From: JABCYV01 sp963696025
Lineage (GTDB): Bacteria; Acidobacteriota; Terriglobia; Terriglobales; Acidobacteriaceae
Reading direction: 5' to 3'
Length of the DNA stretch: 64,000 nt
Assembly: GCA_963696025.1 (NCBI GenBank)
Contig: CAVOII010000011.1
Span: 1-64,000, forward strand
Shown here: one piece after another, positions 16,718 through 25,613 of the stretch
Numbering within the stretch: position 1 is the first letter of the stretch
How the letters are laid out: every line of letters begins with the position of its first letter
Program-made: the position numbers and the translations under genes
Notes under the pieces: generated by a model
What the model was told of the DNA's origin: nothing
Database searches by the model: none
The model's input: the letters and a program-made list of their open reading frames with translations, nothing else

Positions 16718-17740
16718 ATGATTCTTGCCGGAGATGTCGGCGGTACAAAATGCAGTCTGGGATTGTTTGTGGAGGAGGGGCCAACTCTGCGTTCGGTCTT
16801 CCAGCGCCGGGTTGCGACTAGAGGCTACGGAGGATTCGAGGATCTGGTCGGCGATTTCCTCGAACAGGCGTCAAGACCAGTTGGGAATACGTTCCAGCCG
16901 GTAATTGAGGCGGCGGGGTTCGGGCTAGCCGGCGTGGTCGTCGACGGGTCTCTTCATGCTGGCAATCTGCCGTGGGTCCTGGATGTGTCGGCACTGGCGC
17001 GGAAGCTGAACCTGAGAAAAATAGTCTTACTCAATGACCTCATCGCAACCGCGTTCAGTCTGGACAAGCTTTCATCAAGTGACCTGGCAATCTTGAATCA
17101 AGGAACCTCTGAAGGCGGGGCGACGAAGATAGTGATTGCCGCTGGAACCGGCTTGGGCGAGGCCATTCTTTTTTGGGATGGCCAGCAATATCAGGTTGCT
17201 CCATCGGAGGGCGGGCAAGCGGATTTCACGCCACGGACTGAACGCGAAATTAACCTGCTCGGTTACTTGAACAAACGGTTGCCTCAGGTTTCGTCCGAGG
17301 AGATTCTTTCCGGGCGAGGCTTTCGCAGGATCCACGAATTTCTCGACCCGGCTACGCACCATGTTTCCTTCGACGGTCTTGAGAGCGACGCGGCTAGTGA
17401 AATCACACGATTGGCGCTGGCAGAGTCTTGCTCAGTTTGCATCGAAACGTTGCAGATGTGGACGCAGATATATGGCGCGGAGGCGGGAAATCTGGCGTTG
17501 CGAACGATGGCAACTGGCGGTGTTTACCTGGCGGGCGGTATTGCCCCAAAGATCTTGCCTAAGCTGAAGGATGGCACTTTTTTTCGCGCTTTCTGCGGCA
17601 ATAGCAAGCTCGCCTCGGTTCTGGCCCGCATTCCGGTCTTCGTTGTCGTAAATGAGGATGCTCCTGTTTGGGGAGCTGCCTATCAGGCTCTCCTCAGCGG
17701 TCATGCCAGCGACGGGCTACGAGAGAGGGAGAAGGACTGA
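16718..17740 (+). CDS. glk: Glucokinase
   Basis: A 340-residue cytoplasmic sugar kinase (ATP + glucose to glucose 6-phosphate). The phosphate-binding motif MILAGDVGGTKCSLGLF is at the start. NLRKIVLLNDLIATAF contains the catalytic Asp, followed by AAGTGLGEAILFW and the sugar-contact SEGGQADFTPRTEREINL typical of the Glk family. A GTG five codons upstream (16703) is possible. The convergent GntR gene is 19 bases away, and the intergenic region beyond it leads to a TonB receptor, so a carbohydrate context is likely. Confidence 0.93.
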   Translation: MILAGDVGGTKCSLGLFVEEGPTLRSVFQRRVATRGYGGFEDLVGDFLEQASRPVGNTFQPVIEAAGFGLAGVVVDGSLHAGNLPWVLDVSALARKLNLRKIVLLNDLIATAFSLDKLSSSDLAILNQGTSEGGATKIVIAAGTGLGEAILFWDGQQYQVAPSEGGQADFTPRTEREINLLGYLNKRLPQVSSEEILSGRGFRRIHEFLDPATHHVSFDGLESDAASEITRLALAESCSVCIETLQMWTQIYGAEAGNLALRTMATGGVYLAGGIAPKILPKLKDGTFFRAFCGNSKLASVLARIPVFVVVNEDAPVWGAAYQALLSGHASDGLREREKD

Positions 17741-17759
17741 CGCTATCAGCCGGAAACTT

Positions 17760-18488
17760 CTATCGGAATCGTCGTATCAGAAGTTTGTGGCGATCGGAGC
17801 GGTAGAGGCCCACAACGTAGATCGTTGGTTTGCCCTTCGTCGAATAGACTACCTGGCGAATTCTGAGTAGCGGCAGACCGTGTGGAATGCCCAGCAGGCG
17901 GGCGGTGTGCGGGTCAGCGGGGGTGGCATCAATCTCTTCGTCGGCGTGGGCAATTTCCAGTCCGTAATCGTGTTCCAGGATTGAAAATAGCGAGCCGCGC
18001 TCGACCGGCGCCTCGGTAAGGCCAGCAAATTCGTCGGCCGACAGGTAGCAAGTCTCCAAAGCGAATGGTTCGTCGGCGCCTGATCGAAGTCTCTCCAGCT
18101 TTATCAATCTGCTGGTCGCAGGCAGGGAGAGCCGCGCTGCGATTTCGGGCTCGGTCTCAAGCACGTTGAAGGACAACACCCTAGAGACGGCTGACAAGCC
18201 CCGGCCTGCCATCTGCTCGGTATAGCTCATCAACTTATTGAAGTGGATTTTGGGAGGCGCCACAAAAGTCCCGGCGCCACGCCGACGCTCAACCATCCCT
18301 TCCTTTTCCAGAGCCACCAAAGCATGACGCGCCGTCATGAGACTTACACGGTGGATTCTCGCCAGCTCACGCTCGGAGTCGACGACATCTCCGGGTCTCA
18401 ATTGCCCCGCCTCAATGCGTTTGAGAATTCCGTTCTGAATTCTTCGGTAAGCTGGAGTACCGTTTCGGCGGTTCTGTGCTTGTGGCAT
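17760..18488 (-). CDS. GntR/HutC family regulator (UTRA domain)
   Basis: A 242-residue repressor. The N-terminal winged helix (about residues 8-72) has YRRIQNGILKRIEAGQLRPG and SERELARIHRVSLMTARHALVAL. The C-terminal UTRA effector domain (about 85-235) has FALETCYLSADEFAGL and LLRIRQVVYSTKGKPTIYVVGLY. HutC-type members often sense sugar phosphates or amino-sugars, which fits the convergent glucokinase and divergent TonB receptor. An ATG eight codons upstream (18512) is possible. Repeated TGCTATAkAG boxes in the region upstream of its own start and before the receptor are the probable operators. Confidence 0.92.
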   Translation of the reverse strand: MPQAQNRRNGTPAYRRIQNGILKRIEAGQLRPGDVVDSERELARIHRVSLMTARHALVALEKEGMVERRRGAGTFVAPPKIHFNKLMSYTEQMAGRGLSAVSRVLSFNVLETEPEIAARLSLPATSRLIKLERLRSGADEPFALETCYLSADEFAGLTEAPVERGSLFSILEHDYGLEIAHADEEIDATPADPHTARLLGIPHGLPLLRIRQVVYSTKGKPTIYVVGLYRSDRHKLLIRRFR

Positions 18489-18512
18489 GGATCTCGCGTT
18501 CTCCCACATCAC

Positions 18513-18977
18513 ACCCTACTATAAGGTGGCCATATTGTGCTATAGAGCTTGGATAAAAGTCTCGCATTCCTCCTGCTGGAGCTGAAACTCTACCGATTGC
18601 CAGGCGCCGCTATAGAGCTTATGTGCCACGAACCCAAAGGCTGACAGCATATTTGCCATGATTCCCAATCGTTTTAGACGGTCGCTGTTCCAGTAGAAAT
18701 GCAGTAAGAGTCGTTTTCATAATCATTTACCCAAAGAATCGAATACTAGTCGCACCTCAATACTGTTTTTCATAGAGGCGTCAGTTTGGACTCTCCCGCC
18801 GGATGCTCCACGCTGCTATAGAGTTGTTGTCAGGATCGAGCTTGAACTATTTCGCAACTTTTCCTAATTTTTTGCTTGACGGTTATCGCACATCTGCTAT
18901 ATAGCATAAATCCACTAGTTTTGCGATTGAATTCTGTGCCCTAAGTTTTTGCGTGAGCGTCTCCCGGAGGTTTTGCG
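18513..18977. promoter_or_regulatory. GntR/TonB-receptor divergent control region with repeated boxes
   Basis: GCTATAGAG-type boxes occur at 18538-18550 (TGCTATAGAGCTT), 18609-18620 (GCTATAGAGCTT), 18814-18825 (TGCTATAGAGTT) and 18895-18906 (TGCTATATAGCA, a perfect palindrome). The first lies 50 bases upstream of the GntR start. The last overlaps the -10 box of the receptor promoter. The layout suggests autoregulation plus repression of the receptor by the adjacent GntR protein. Confidence 0.7.
18876..18903 (+). promoter_or_regulatory. Sigma70-like promoter of TonB receptor gene
   Basis: TTGACG (18876-18881), a 16-base spacer and TATATA (18898-18903) make a near-consensus promoter 75 bases before the receptor ATG. 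The palindrome TGCTATATAGCA covers the -10 element, so a bound regulator would block RNA polymerase. Confidence 0.65.
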
Positions 18978-21900
18978 ATGCGACAACTGATGAGGATGGG
19001 GCTTGTCGTTCTGCTACTCGTTGGAATTCTCAGCATTCTTCAATCCGCGTTTGCCCAGGAAGTAACTGCGGGAATCACTGGCACCGTGACTGACCCCAGC
19101 GGAGCCGCGGTCAAGGGCGCTAACATCACCGCGACGGATACGGATCGAGGCACCATCTTTACGGCGCAGACCGATGCCAGCGGTATTTTCACCATCACGC
19201 GACTTCCCATCGGAACTTATTCCGTAAGGGCTGCGGCCCAGGGTTTCGACACCGCCGTCTATCCGTCATTCACACTCGTGCTCAATCAGACGGCGAAAAT
19301 TACCTTCCAGATGAAAATGGGGCAGGTGTCGCAGACGGTGGACGTACTCGCGGAAGCGCCACTGTTACAGTCGCAGAGCACCGAGGTGAGCACGCTCATC
19401 GACGCTAACACCAACGTGAGTTTGCCGCTGGCTTCGCGAAACTATCTGCAATTAACGCTGCTTGCCCCGGGAGTGACTAACGTCAACCCGGACGGAATGC
19501 GAAAGCCGCAGAGCATGCTCGACTCTGGCCGGCCGTACATCAATGGCAATCGCGAGCAGGCGAATGAGTTCCTGCTTGATGGACAACTTAACAGCGAAGA
19601 CAAGAACAACGAAACCGCATTCCAACCCGGAGTGGACGCGATCCAGGAATTCAACCTCATCACCCAGAACGCGTCCGCTGAGTTCGGCAACTACGAGGGT
19701 GGCGTTGTCAGCGCCAGCATCAAATCAGGCACAAATAGCTTTCATGGAAACCTGTTCGAGTTCCTGCGCAACGACAAGTTTGACGCCAACAACGCGTCTG
19801 CAGGATGGTCGCGGGGAGTAGTCGCCGACGAAGGTCTTCTGGGCCATGCCGCGAACGGCGTTGTCAATAAACCGGAACTTCGCTACAACCAGTTCGGTGG
19901 AACGTTCGGCGGGCCGATTGTTAAGAACAAGCTGTTCTTTTTCGCGGACTACCAGGGTCAACGCTTCGTAACCGGCGGTCCCACGGGGGCGCAGTTGTTG
20001 ACCGCAGACGCGCGCGCGGGTAACTTCGGCCAGCTTTGCACAGAGGTCGGCGGAGCATTCAATGGTGCGGGTGTGTGCACAGGCGGAACTGGAGCCGTCC
20101 AACTTGTTTTCCCAAGCGGATCCAATGCAGGGAAACCTATCCCGTTCAACAATCTGGCCGCGGCCGGGATCGCCATCAGCCCGGTGGCTCAGAACTTGTT
20201 CATGAATTCAGGGTATCCTCTTCCGCAGATTGACAGCCTTAACGGTAACAACTTCTTCTTTAATAGCGGCCATGCGCTCAACAACGACCAGGGCGACCTT
20301 AAGATTGACTATAACGCTTCCAGCAAAGATCATCTCTTTGGCCGCTGGTCGCAGATGAACCTGCGGTTGATCCCCACGACCGGTTTGCCGTTCGCCGCCA
20401 CGGGGGATGGCGGTCTGATTAAGGGTGGGTCTGTTGAACCGGTGAAAAACGTAGTCCTGGACTGGACTCACACCTTGAGCGCCAATCTGCTCAATGAAGC
20501 GCGGATCGGGTTCAACGCAGTCAAGTTCACGCAGAATACGACGCCGACGACCGGACTTGGCAATATCAGTGATCAGTTGGGCATTACTGGCGCCAACAGC
20601 CAATCACCCGGATTGATCTACATAAATATCCAAGGCAACGGCGTAGGAGCTAACGCGGGTATCGGACAACAAAACATTATCCAGATCTTTCATGACACGC
20701 AGGGCCAGATCGAAGACAATTTGATTCTTACCCGTGGCCGCCACTCCATCAAGACTGGCTTCCAATACGTCCGGGAACGGCAGAATTACATTTATCCGGG
20801 CAATAACGGCGCGCTCGGCTTGCTGAACATAAGCACGCTGACAGGTTCGGCACTGGCAGATTTTTGGATGGGAAATGTGGGTTCCCAGTCCAATCGAGAC
20901 ACGGGAGGAGCCAGCACGCTGGATGAACTTCGCGGCAATGTCTATGCTGCCTACGTGCAGGATAATTGGCGGGTCTCGAGTACACTCACCCTGAACCTTG
21001 GCTTGCGCTTTGAGGATCACACGCCGCTTTCGGAGGTGCATAATCGGCTGGTCAACTTCGGCCTCTTCACGGGCACGATCTTTACCCCGAATGGCATTGA
21101 CGGAACTGCGAAGTTCAGTAATCCAGCGCTCTACAATAATTACCTGGGCATTGGGGACTGGCAGCCCCGGGTTGGCTTCGCCTGGTCACCGGCATCGCTG
21201 GGGGGCAAGACGGTGATCCGCGGCGGCTTCGGAATCTCCTCCTTTTTTGAGGGAGGAGGCGGCAACGAGGAACTCACTCAGAACCTGCCTTACGGGATTG
21301 TGCAGCAGGCCGCGCCCACTGGAGTAGGAGCCATTACCCAAGGGTTCGGGCCGGCGCCCAATTGCGCCACCATTAACTTTGGCTGCTACGCAGGACAGCG
21401 GATCAGAATCTATGATCAGAATTTCAAGCCCGCAATGAATAACCAGTGGAACGTGACATTTCAACAACAGCTCAGCAACTCGCTGACCTTCCAAATTGGA
21501 TATGTCGGGCAGCGCGGTTCGCACCTGCTGAACTTTCAGAATGAAGCCCAGTCCATACCTTTGAACGCTCAAGGGCAGATTGCTGGCGCTGGGCAACTGA
21601 TCACCACGCGGCTCCCGGGGCCGGCACTCGGTGGTGGAACTCCCGGCTCGTTATATCTGGCGGACAATCCGCAATTCAATCCCCCCGGGTGTGGCACGAA
21701 AATACCAACACTCACCACCAATCCTCCCTGCGGCAAGGAAGCGCTTGCCGGGACCAACATGTCCAATGCTGACCAGAAGTACGACGCATTGCAGGCAGTA
21801 CTGCAAAAGCGTATGGACAATGGTTTGCAAGGTCAGGTGGCGTATACCTGGTCCAAATGCATGAGCAACTCGCCGGGTTACTTCGGAACTGGATTCGGCA

Positions 21901-22634
21901 GCACGAATGCCACCAGTTCAGGAGGGCAGCCTGGATTCGAGAATATCTACAATCCCCGTCTGAATTGGGGACCCTGCTACTTTGACCAGACCCATATTCT
22001 CAGCACCTATGTGACCTACCAACTTCCAGTGGGGCGTGGAAAGCAGTTTGGACACGACCTCAACCCTGTGGTGAACGGAATCGTGGGCAACTGGGAGATC
22101 GGAACGATTATAAGTGTGCATAGCGGAAATGCTCTGACCCTGAACGAGTTTGGAGGCTGGGGTCTGGGCGGCAATGCGGACAATACCAACGGAGTCGGTC
22201 CCTACACTCTGGCCTCATTGCCAAGTTGCAACGGTCCAGTGAAGGTAATCAATCAAAAAGTGAATGGCACGGCTACAGCGCCGGGGTTCATCCAGTGGTT
22301 TGATACCAGCAATATCAGTAATCCGGCTCCAAACACATTTGGGACCTGTTCGGTCGGCAACGTGCGCGGGCCAGGGTATGCGGCCGTGGACCTGAGCCTG
22401 CACAAAGGCTTCCTCTTCAGCGAAACAAAGAGGCTGGAGTTCCGCTTCGAAGCGTTGAACGCGTTCAACCGTCCGGTATGGACCTTCAGCGGTGGGCCGG
22501 CCGGTGGTTCATTTGACCCGGGTGCCCCGGGAGGGCCTTCAGGTGGTCCGAACTCGAGCAACCAGAACTTTGGCAACATCACCGGATCGCAAGGGGCGCG
22601 GCAGTTGCAGTTCGCTCTGAAGTTTTACTTCTGA
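18978..22634 (+). CDS. TonB-dependent receptor, Oar-like
   Basis: A 1218-residue outer-membrane protein. A signal peptide (residues 1-27) is followed by a carboxypeptidase-regulatory-like beta-sandwich (about 30-115: GTVTDPSGAAVKGANITAT). Next comes a plug domain (about 130-250, with INGNREQANEFLLDG and AEFGNYEGGVVSASIKSGTN), then a long beta-barrel ending in the aromatic LQFALKFYF. Acidobacteria carry many such receptors, usually for large glycans or their fragments; the ligand is unknown. It appears intact, stands alone on its transcript and is followed by an intrinsic terminator. Control by the divergent GntR protein is likely. Confidence 0.93.
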   Translation: MRQLMRMGLVVLLLVGILSILQSAFAQEVTAGITGTVTDPSGAAVKGANITATDTDRGTIFTAQTDASGIFTITRLPIGTYSVRAAAQGFDTAVYPSFTLVLNQTAKITFQMKMGQVSQTVDVLAEAPLLQSQSTEVSTLIDANTNVSLPLASRNYLQLTLLAPGVTNVNPDGMRKPQSMLDSGRPYINGNREQANEFLLDGQLNSEDKNNETAFQPGVDAIQEFNLITQNASAEFGNYEGGVVSASIKSGTNSFHGNLFEFLRNDKFDANNASAGWSRGVVADEGLLGHAANGVVNKPELRYNQFGGTFGGPIVKNKLFFFADYQGQRFVTGGPTGAQLLTADARAGNFGQLCTEVGGAFNGAGVCTGGTGAVQLVFPSGSNAGKPIPFNNLAAAGIAISPVAQNLFMNSGYPLPQIDSLNGNNFFFNSGHALNNDQGDLKIDYNASSKDHLFGRWSQMNLRLIPTTGLPFAATGDGGLIKGGSVEPVKNVVLDWTHTLSANLLNEARIGFNAVKFTQNTTPTTGLGNISDQLGITGANSQSPGLIYINIQGNGVGANAGIGQQNIIQIFHDTQGQIEDNLILTRGRHSIKTGFQYVRERQNYIYPGNNGALGLLNISTLTGSALADFWMGNVGSQSNRDTGGASTLDELRGNVYAAYVQDNWRVSSTLTLNLGLRFEDHTPLSEVHNRLVNFGLFTGTIFTPNGIDGTAKFSNPALYNNYLGIGDWQPRVGFAWSPASLGGKTVIRGGFGISSFFEGGGGNEELTQNLPYGIVQQAAPTGVGAITQGFGPAPNCATINFGCYAGQRIRIYDQNFKPAMNNQWNVTFQQQLSNSLTFQIGYVGQRGSHLLNFQNEAQSIPLNAQGQIAGAGQLITTRLPGPALGGGTPGSLYLADNPQFNPPGCGTKIPTLTTNPPCGKEALAGTNMSNADQKYDALQAVLQKRMDNGLQGQVAYTWSKCMSNSPGYFGTGFGSTNATSSGGQPGFENIYNPRLNWGPCYFDQTHILSTYVTYQLPVGRGKQFGHDLNPVVNGIVGNWEIGTIISVHSGNALTLNEFGGWGLGGNADNTNGVGPYTLASLPSCNGPVKVINQKVNGTATAPGFIQWFDTSNISNPAPNTFGTCSVGNVRGPGYAAVDLSLHKGFLFSETKRLEFRFEALNAFNRPVWTFSGGPAGGSFDPGAPGGPSGGPNSSNQNFGNITGSQGARQLQFALKFYF

Positions 22635-22655
22635 GCGAGAATCGACTCACTTCTG

Positions 22656-22693
22656 GATGGCAGGTGCTTGTCGAGCCTGCCATCTGTCTTTTT
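22656..22693 (+). terminator. Rho-independent terminator after TonB receptor
   Basis: GATGGCAGG (22656-22664) and CCTGCCATC (22676-22684) form a perfect 9-bp stem with an 11-base loop, followed by TGTCTTTTT. It starts 22 bases after the receptor stop codon. Confidence 0.85.
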
Positions 22694-22781
22694 CACGGGA
22701 GCTGATTTCTTGGGATTGGGCTGGCGCTTCCAAGACGGATTCAAAACGTATTACAAGGTTGTTTAGGTTTAAAATCGCTTC

Positions 22782-23774
22782 ATGGTGAGAGTCGTTGGTC
22801 CCGCTAGTTCTTCTCTTTCCCTGCTGGCCTTCCTGTTGGCGACTGTCCTTGCTTCTCCCGCCCAAGTAGCAAGGACGGGTTCGGCTCCAACTGGGCAAGC
22901 CTTAGTGCAGCGGGCGACGAGTCTCGCCGAGAGCGGCCACTGCACTGAAGCGTTGCCTCTCTTAAAGAAAGCCATTCACCAGAACTTGGAGCGCGAACTG
23001 AAGAAGCGAGTGGGACTCGATGGCATCCATTGCGCCATGACTCACGACGTCCCCTTGGAGTCTTTGGATTTCCTTGAGGTGTTGGGCCGCGACTTTCCCA
23101 ATGATCCTGAGGTTCTCTACGCCGCCACGCACGCTTATTCCGATTTATCTGTCCATGCTTCTCACGAACTGATGCGCGAAGCGCCATTTTCCTACCAGGT
23201 TCACGAACTCAACGCCGAAGCGATGGAATCGCAAGGGAAATGGGACGAGGCGGCCGCAGAATATCGGAAGATTCTGGAGATCAATCCGCTGATTCCGGGC
23301 ATCCATGCGCGTTTAGGGCGGGCTCTGCTGGCGAAAACACCCCTGACCGCCGAGATCGTTGCAGAAGTGAAGAGGAATTTCGAGCAGGAACTCGAGATCG
23401 ATCCCCGCAACGCCAGCGCTGAGTATGTCCTGGGAGAACTGGCGAAGGATGACAATGACTTGCCCACAGCTATTCGTCATTATTCTCAGGCCACGAAGCT
23501 GGACGCGGACTTCGCGGACGCGTATCTGGGTCTCGGTTCCGCGCTGGTCTCGGCCAAGCGCTTCAGCGAGGCGATTCCGCCGCTCGAGACCTACGAGAAG
23601 CTTGCCCCCGACAGTCCTACCGGGCATTTTCAACTGGCTGTCGCCTATGCTGGGGTTGGACGCAAAGACGACGCCAACCGCGAAGCGGCGCTGCAACGGC
23701 AAAGCGCCGAGAGCCTGGAACAGGCAAAGCGGAAAGCGCAGTTGGGCATGCAGCAGCAATCCAGTCAACGTTGA
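22782..23774 (+). CDS. Secreted tetratricopeptide-repeat protein
   Basis: A 330-residue protein with a signal peptide (about residues 1-28, ending SPAQ) and several TPR units. Clear ones are GKWDEAAAEYRKILEINPLI, NDLPTAIRHYSQATKLDADF with ADAYLGLGSALVSAKRFSEA, and PTGHFQLAVAYAGVGRKDDA. It probably acts in the periplasm as a protein-protein scaffold. Its TGA overlaps a possible TTG start of the next gene, an FG-GAP/ASPIC protein. TPR plus ASPIC pairs recur in Acidobacteria, so the products may interact; function is not established. Confidence 0.9.
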   Translation: MVRVVGPASSSLSLLAFLLATVLASPAQVARTGSAPTGQALVQRATSLAESGHCTEALPLLKKAIHQNLERELKKRVGLDGIHCAMTHDVPLESLDFLEVLGRDFPNDPEVLYAATHAYSDLSVHASHELMREAPFSYQVHELNAEAMESQGKWDEAAAEYRKILEINPLIPGIHARLGRALLAKTPLTAEIVAEVKRNFEQELEIDPRNASAEYVLGELAKDDNDLPTAIRHYSQATKLDADFADAYLGLGSALVSAKRFSEAIPPLETYEKLAPDSPTGHFQLAVAYAGVGRKDDANREAALQRQSAESLEQAKRKAQLGMQQQSSQR

Positions 23775-23815
23775 ATGCAGCGGCTGGAGCAGCCCGAATC
23801 ATCCTTCCGACGTCA

Positions 23816-25549
23816 ATGAAAATAGGATCACGCAACTGTCGGCGGAATTCTCTGTGCCGCAGGGATTTTCTTAGAACACTAGCCGGTGCTGCGGCTTTCG
23901 CTGGATTTCCCCGTTTTATCCGGGCTGCTGACAAGTCCATTTATCCGTTCTCAGAGGTACCGTCTTCGACCAGTGGTATCACCTGGATGCACACAGCCGG
24001 CAAGTCCTCCGATAAATATCTGCCTGAAATCAGCGGCGCAGGTTGTGCTTTCCTCGACTACGACAACGACGGCTGGATGGACATTTACCTGGTGAACAGC
24101 GGCCGAGCCGACTTCTACACACCCACGCGCCCCTTGCGGAATGCGCTCTACCGCAACAATCGCGACGGCACCTTTACCGATGTGACCGAAAAGGCCGGGG
24201 TTGGCGCAGGCGGCTATGGAATGGGCGTGGCCGTCGGCGATTACAACGGAGACGGTTTCCCCGACATTTACCTAACTCAATACGGCCGCAGCATTTTGTA
24301 TCGCAATAATGGAGATGGTAGCTTTACGGACGTGAGCGAGAAAGCCGGAGTGGCTGCTCCTGGCTGGGCGTCAAGCGCGGTTTGGTTCGACTATGACAAT
24401 GACGGCCGGCTGGATCTTTTTGTCTGTCAGTTCGCCGATTATGACAAGTTGAGAAACCAGCACTGCGGCGATCCTAACTATCCGCAGATCGTTGGTATGA
24501 ACGAATATTGTTTTCCCAAAGTCTACGATCCCCTGCCCAGTTGGCTGTTTCACAACAATGGGGACGGCACCTTCACCGATGTCAGCCAGAAGACGGGCAT
24601 CGCGGAAAATCGTGGCAAAGCCTGGGGCGTGGTGGCGACGGACATCAATAATGACGGGTGGATGGATCTTTTCGTCTCCAATGATACAGTCCCTAACTTT
24701 CTTTTGCTGAATCGCGAAGGCAAACGGTTCGAAGAGATCGGTTTCACCTCTGGCGTCGGGTACGGGGAAGGCGGAAAAGTCAGATCTGGCATGGGCGTAG
24801 ATTCCGCTGACTTCAATCAGGATGGCTGGATGGACCTGTTCGTGACCAACATCGACCACGAGATGTATTCGCTGTACCAGAACAAACATGATGAGACGTT
24901 TGACGACAAAGCCATAGCGTCAGGCATCGGAAAAGTTACGGAATTCATGAGTGGTTGGGGTGTGAAGTTTGTTGACTACGATAACGATGGCGAACTTGAT
25001 TTGTTCATTGTCAATGGCCATCCCAACGACCTCATCGACAAGATCAAACCACAAGTGACTTTTCGCGAGCCACTCCTGCTCTTTCATAACACAGGCGCGG
25101 AACTGAAGAACGTCAGCCAGGAAAGTGGCCCGATTTTCGCAAAATCGATGGCCAGCCGAGGTCTGGCGCTTGGCGACTTCAACAATGACGGCGCAGTCGA
25201 TGTGCTGATTTCGAATAATGACGAGGCTCCGGTTTTGCTTCGCAATGAAATTGGGGCGCAGAACAATTGGCTCGGCCTGCGTCTGGTAGGAAAGAAGGCG
25301 AACATCGATGCGATTGGCGCTTGCATCACCTATCAGGCTGGCGACCTGAAAAGAAACCGGATGAAAGTAGGCGGAGGTGGATTCTTGTCATCCCACGATC
25401 CGCGTGTCGTGCTAGGCATCGGGAAGCGAACCAAAATCGACTGGGTCGAAGTGAAATGGCCACAACCCAGCGGTGTGACCGAGCGTTTAACGGACCTCCC
25501 CCTCAATCGCTATATCACGATCGTGGAAGGTGAAGGCAAGTGGAAGTAA
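23816..25549 (+). CDS. FG-GAP repeat/ASPIC-UnbV (CRTAC1-like) protein, Tat-exported
   Basis: From this ATG the protein has 577 residues. A twin-arginine signal (RRDFLRTLAGAAAFAGF, about residues 14-30) is followed by FG-GAP/VCBS repeats with calcium-loop motifs such as DYDNDGWMDIYLVN, DYNGDGFPDIYL, DYDNDGRLDLFV, DINNDGWMDLFV and DYDNDGELDLFIVN. The ASPIC/UnbV domain (NNWLGLRLVGKKANIDAIGA, closing IDWVEVKWPQPSG) lies at the C-terminus. These form a beta-propeller, presumably periplasmic or surface-exposed. A TTG at 23771 overlapping the previous stop would add 15 residues. It is coupled to the TPR gene. Confidence 0.9.
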   Translation: MKIGSRNCRRNSLCRRDFLRTLAGAAAFAGFPRFIRAADKSIYPFSEVPSSTSGITWMHTAGKSSDKYLPEISGAGCAFLDYDNDGWMDIYLVNSGRADFYTPTRPLRNALYRNNRDGTFTDVTEKAGVGAGGYGMGVAVGDYNGDGFPDIYLTQYGRSILYRNNGDGSFTDVSEKAGVAAPGWASSAVWFDYDNDGRLDLFVCQFADYDKLRNQHCGDPNYPQIVGMNEYCFPKVYDPLPSWLFHNNGDGTFTDVSQKTGIAENRGKAWGVVATDINNDGWMDLFVSNDTVPNFLLLNREGKRFEEIGFTSGVGYGEGGKVRSGMGVDSADFNQDGWMDLFVTNIDHEMYSLYQNKHDETFDDKAIASGIGKVTEFMSGWGVKFVDYDNDGELDLFIVNGHPNDLIDKIKPQVTFREPLLLFHNTGAELKNVSQESGPIFAKSMASRGLALGDFNNDGAVDVLISNNDEAPVLLRNEIGAQNNWLGLRLVGKKANIDAIGACITYQAGDLKRNRMKVGGGGFLSSHDPRVVLGIGKRTKIDWVEVKWPQPSGVTERLTDLPLNRYITIVEGEGKWK

Positions 25550-25613
25550 GCGCCACGAGAGTTGACTACCCGCATGTTGTTATTTCGTTCGCACGGACTG
25601 GTTATCGAGTACC

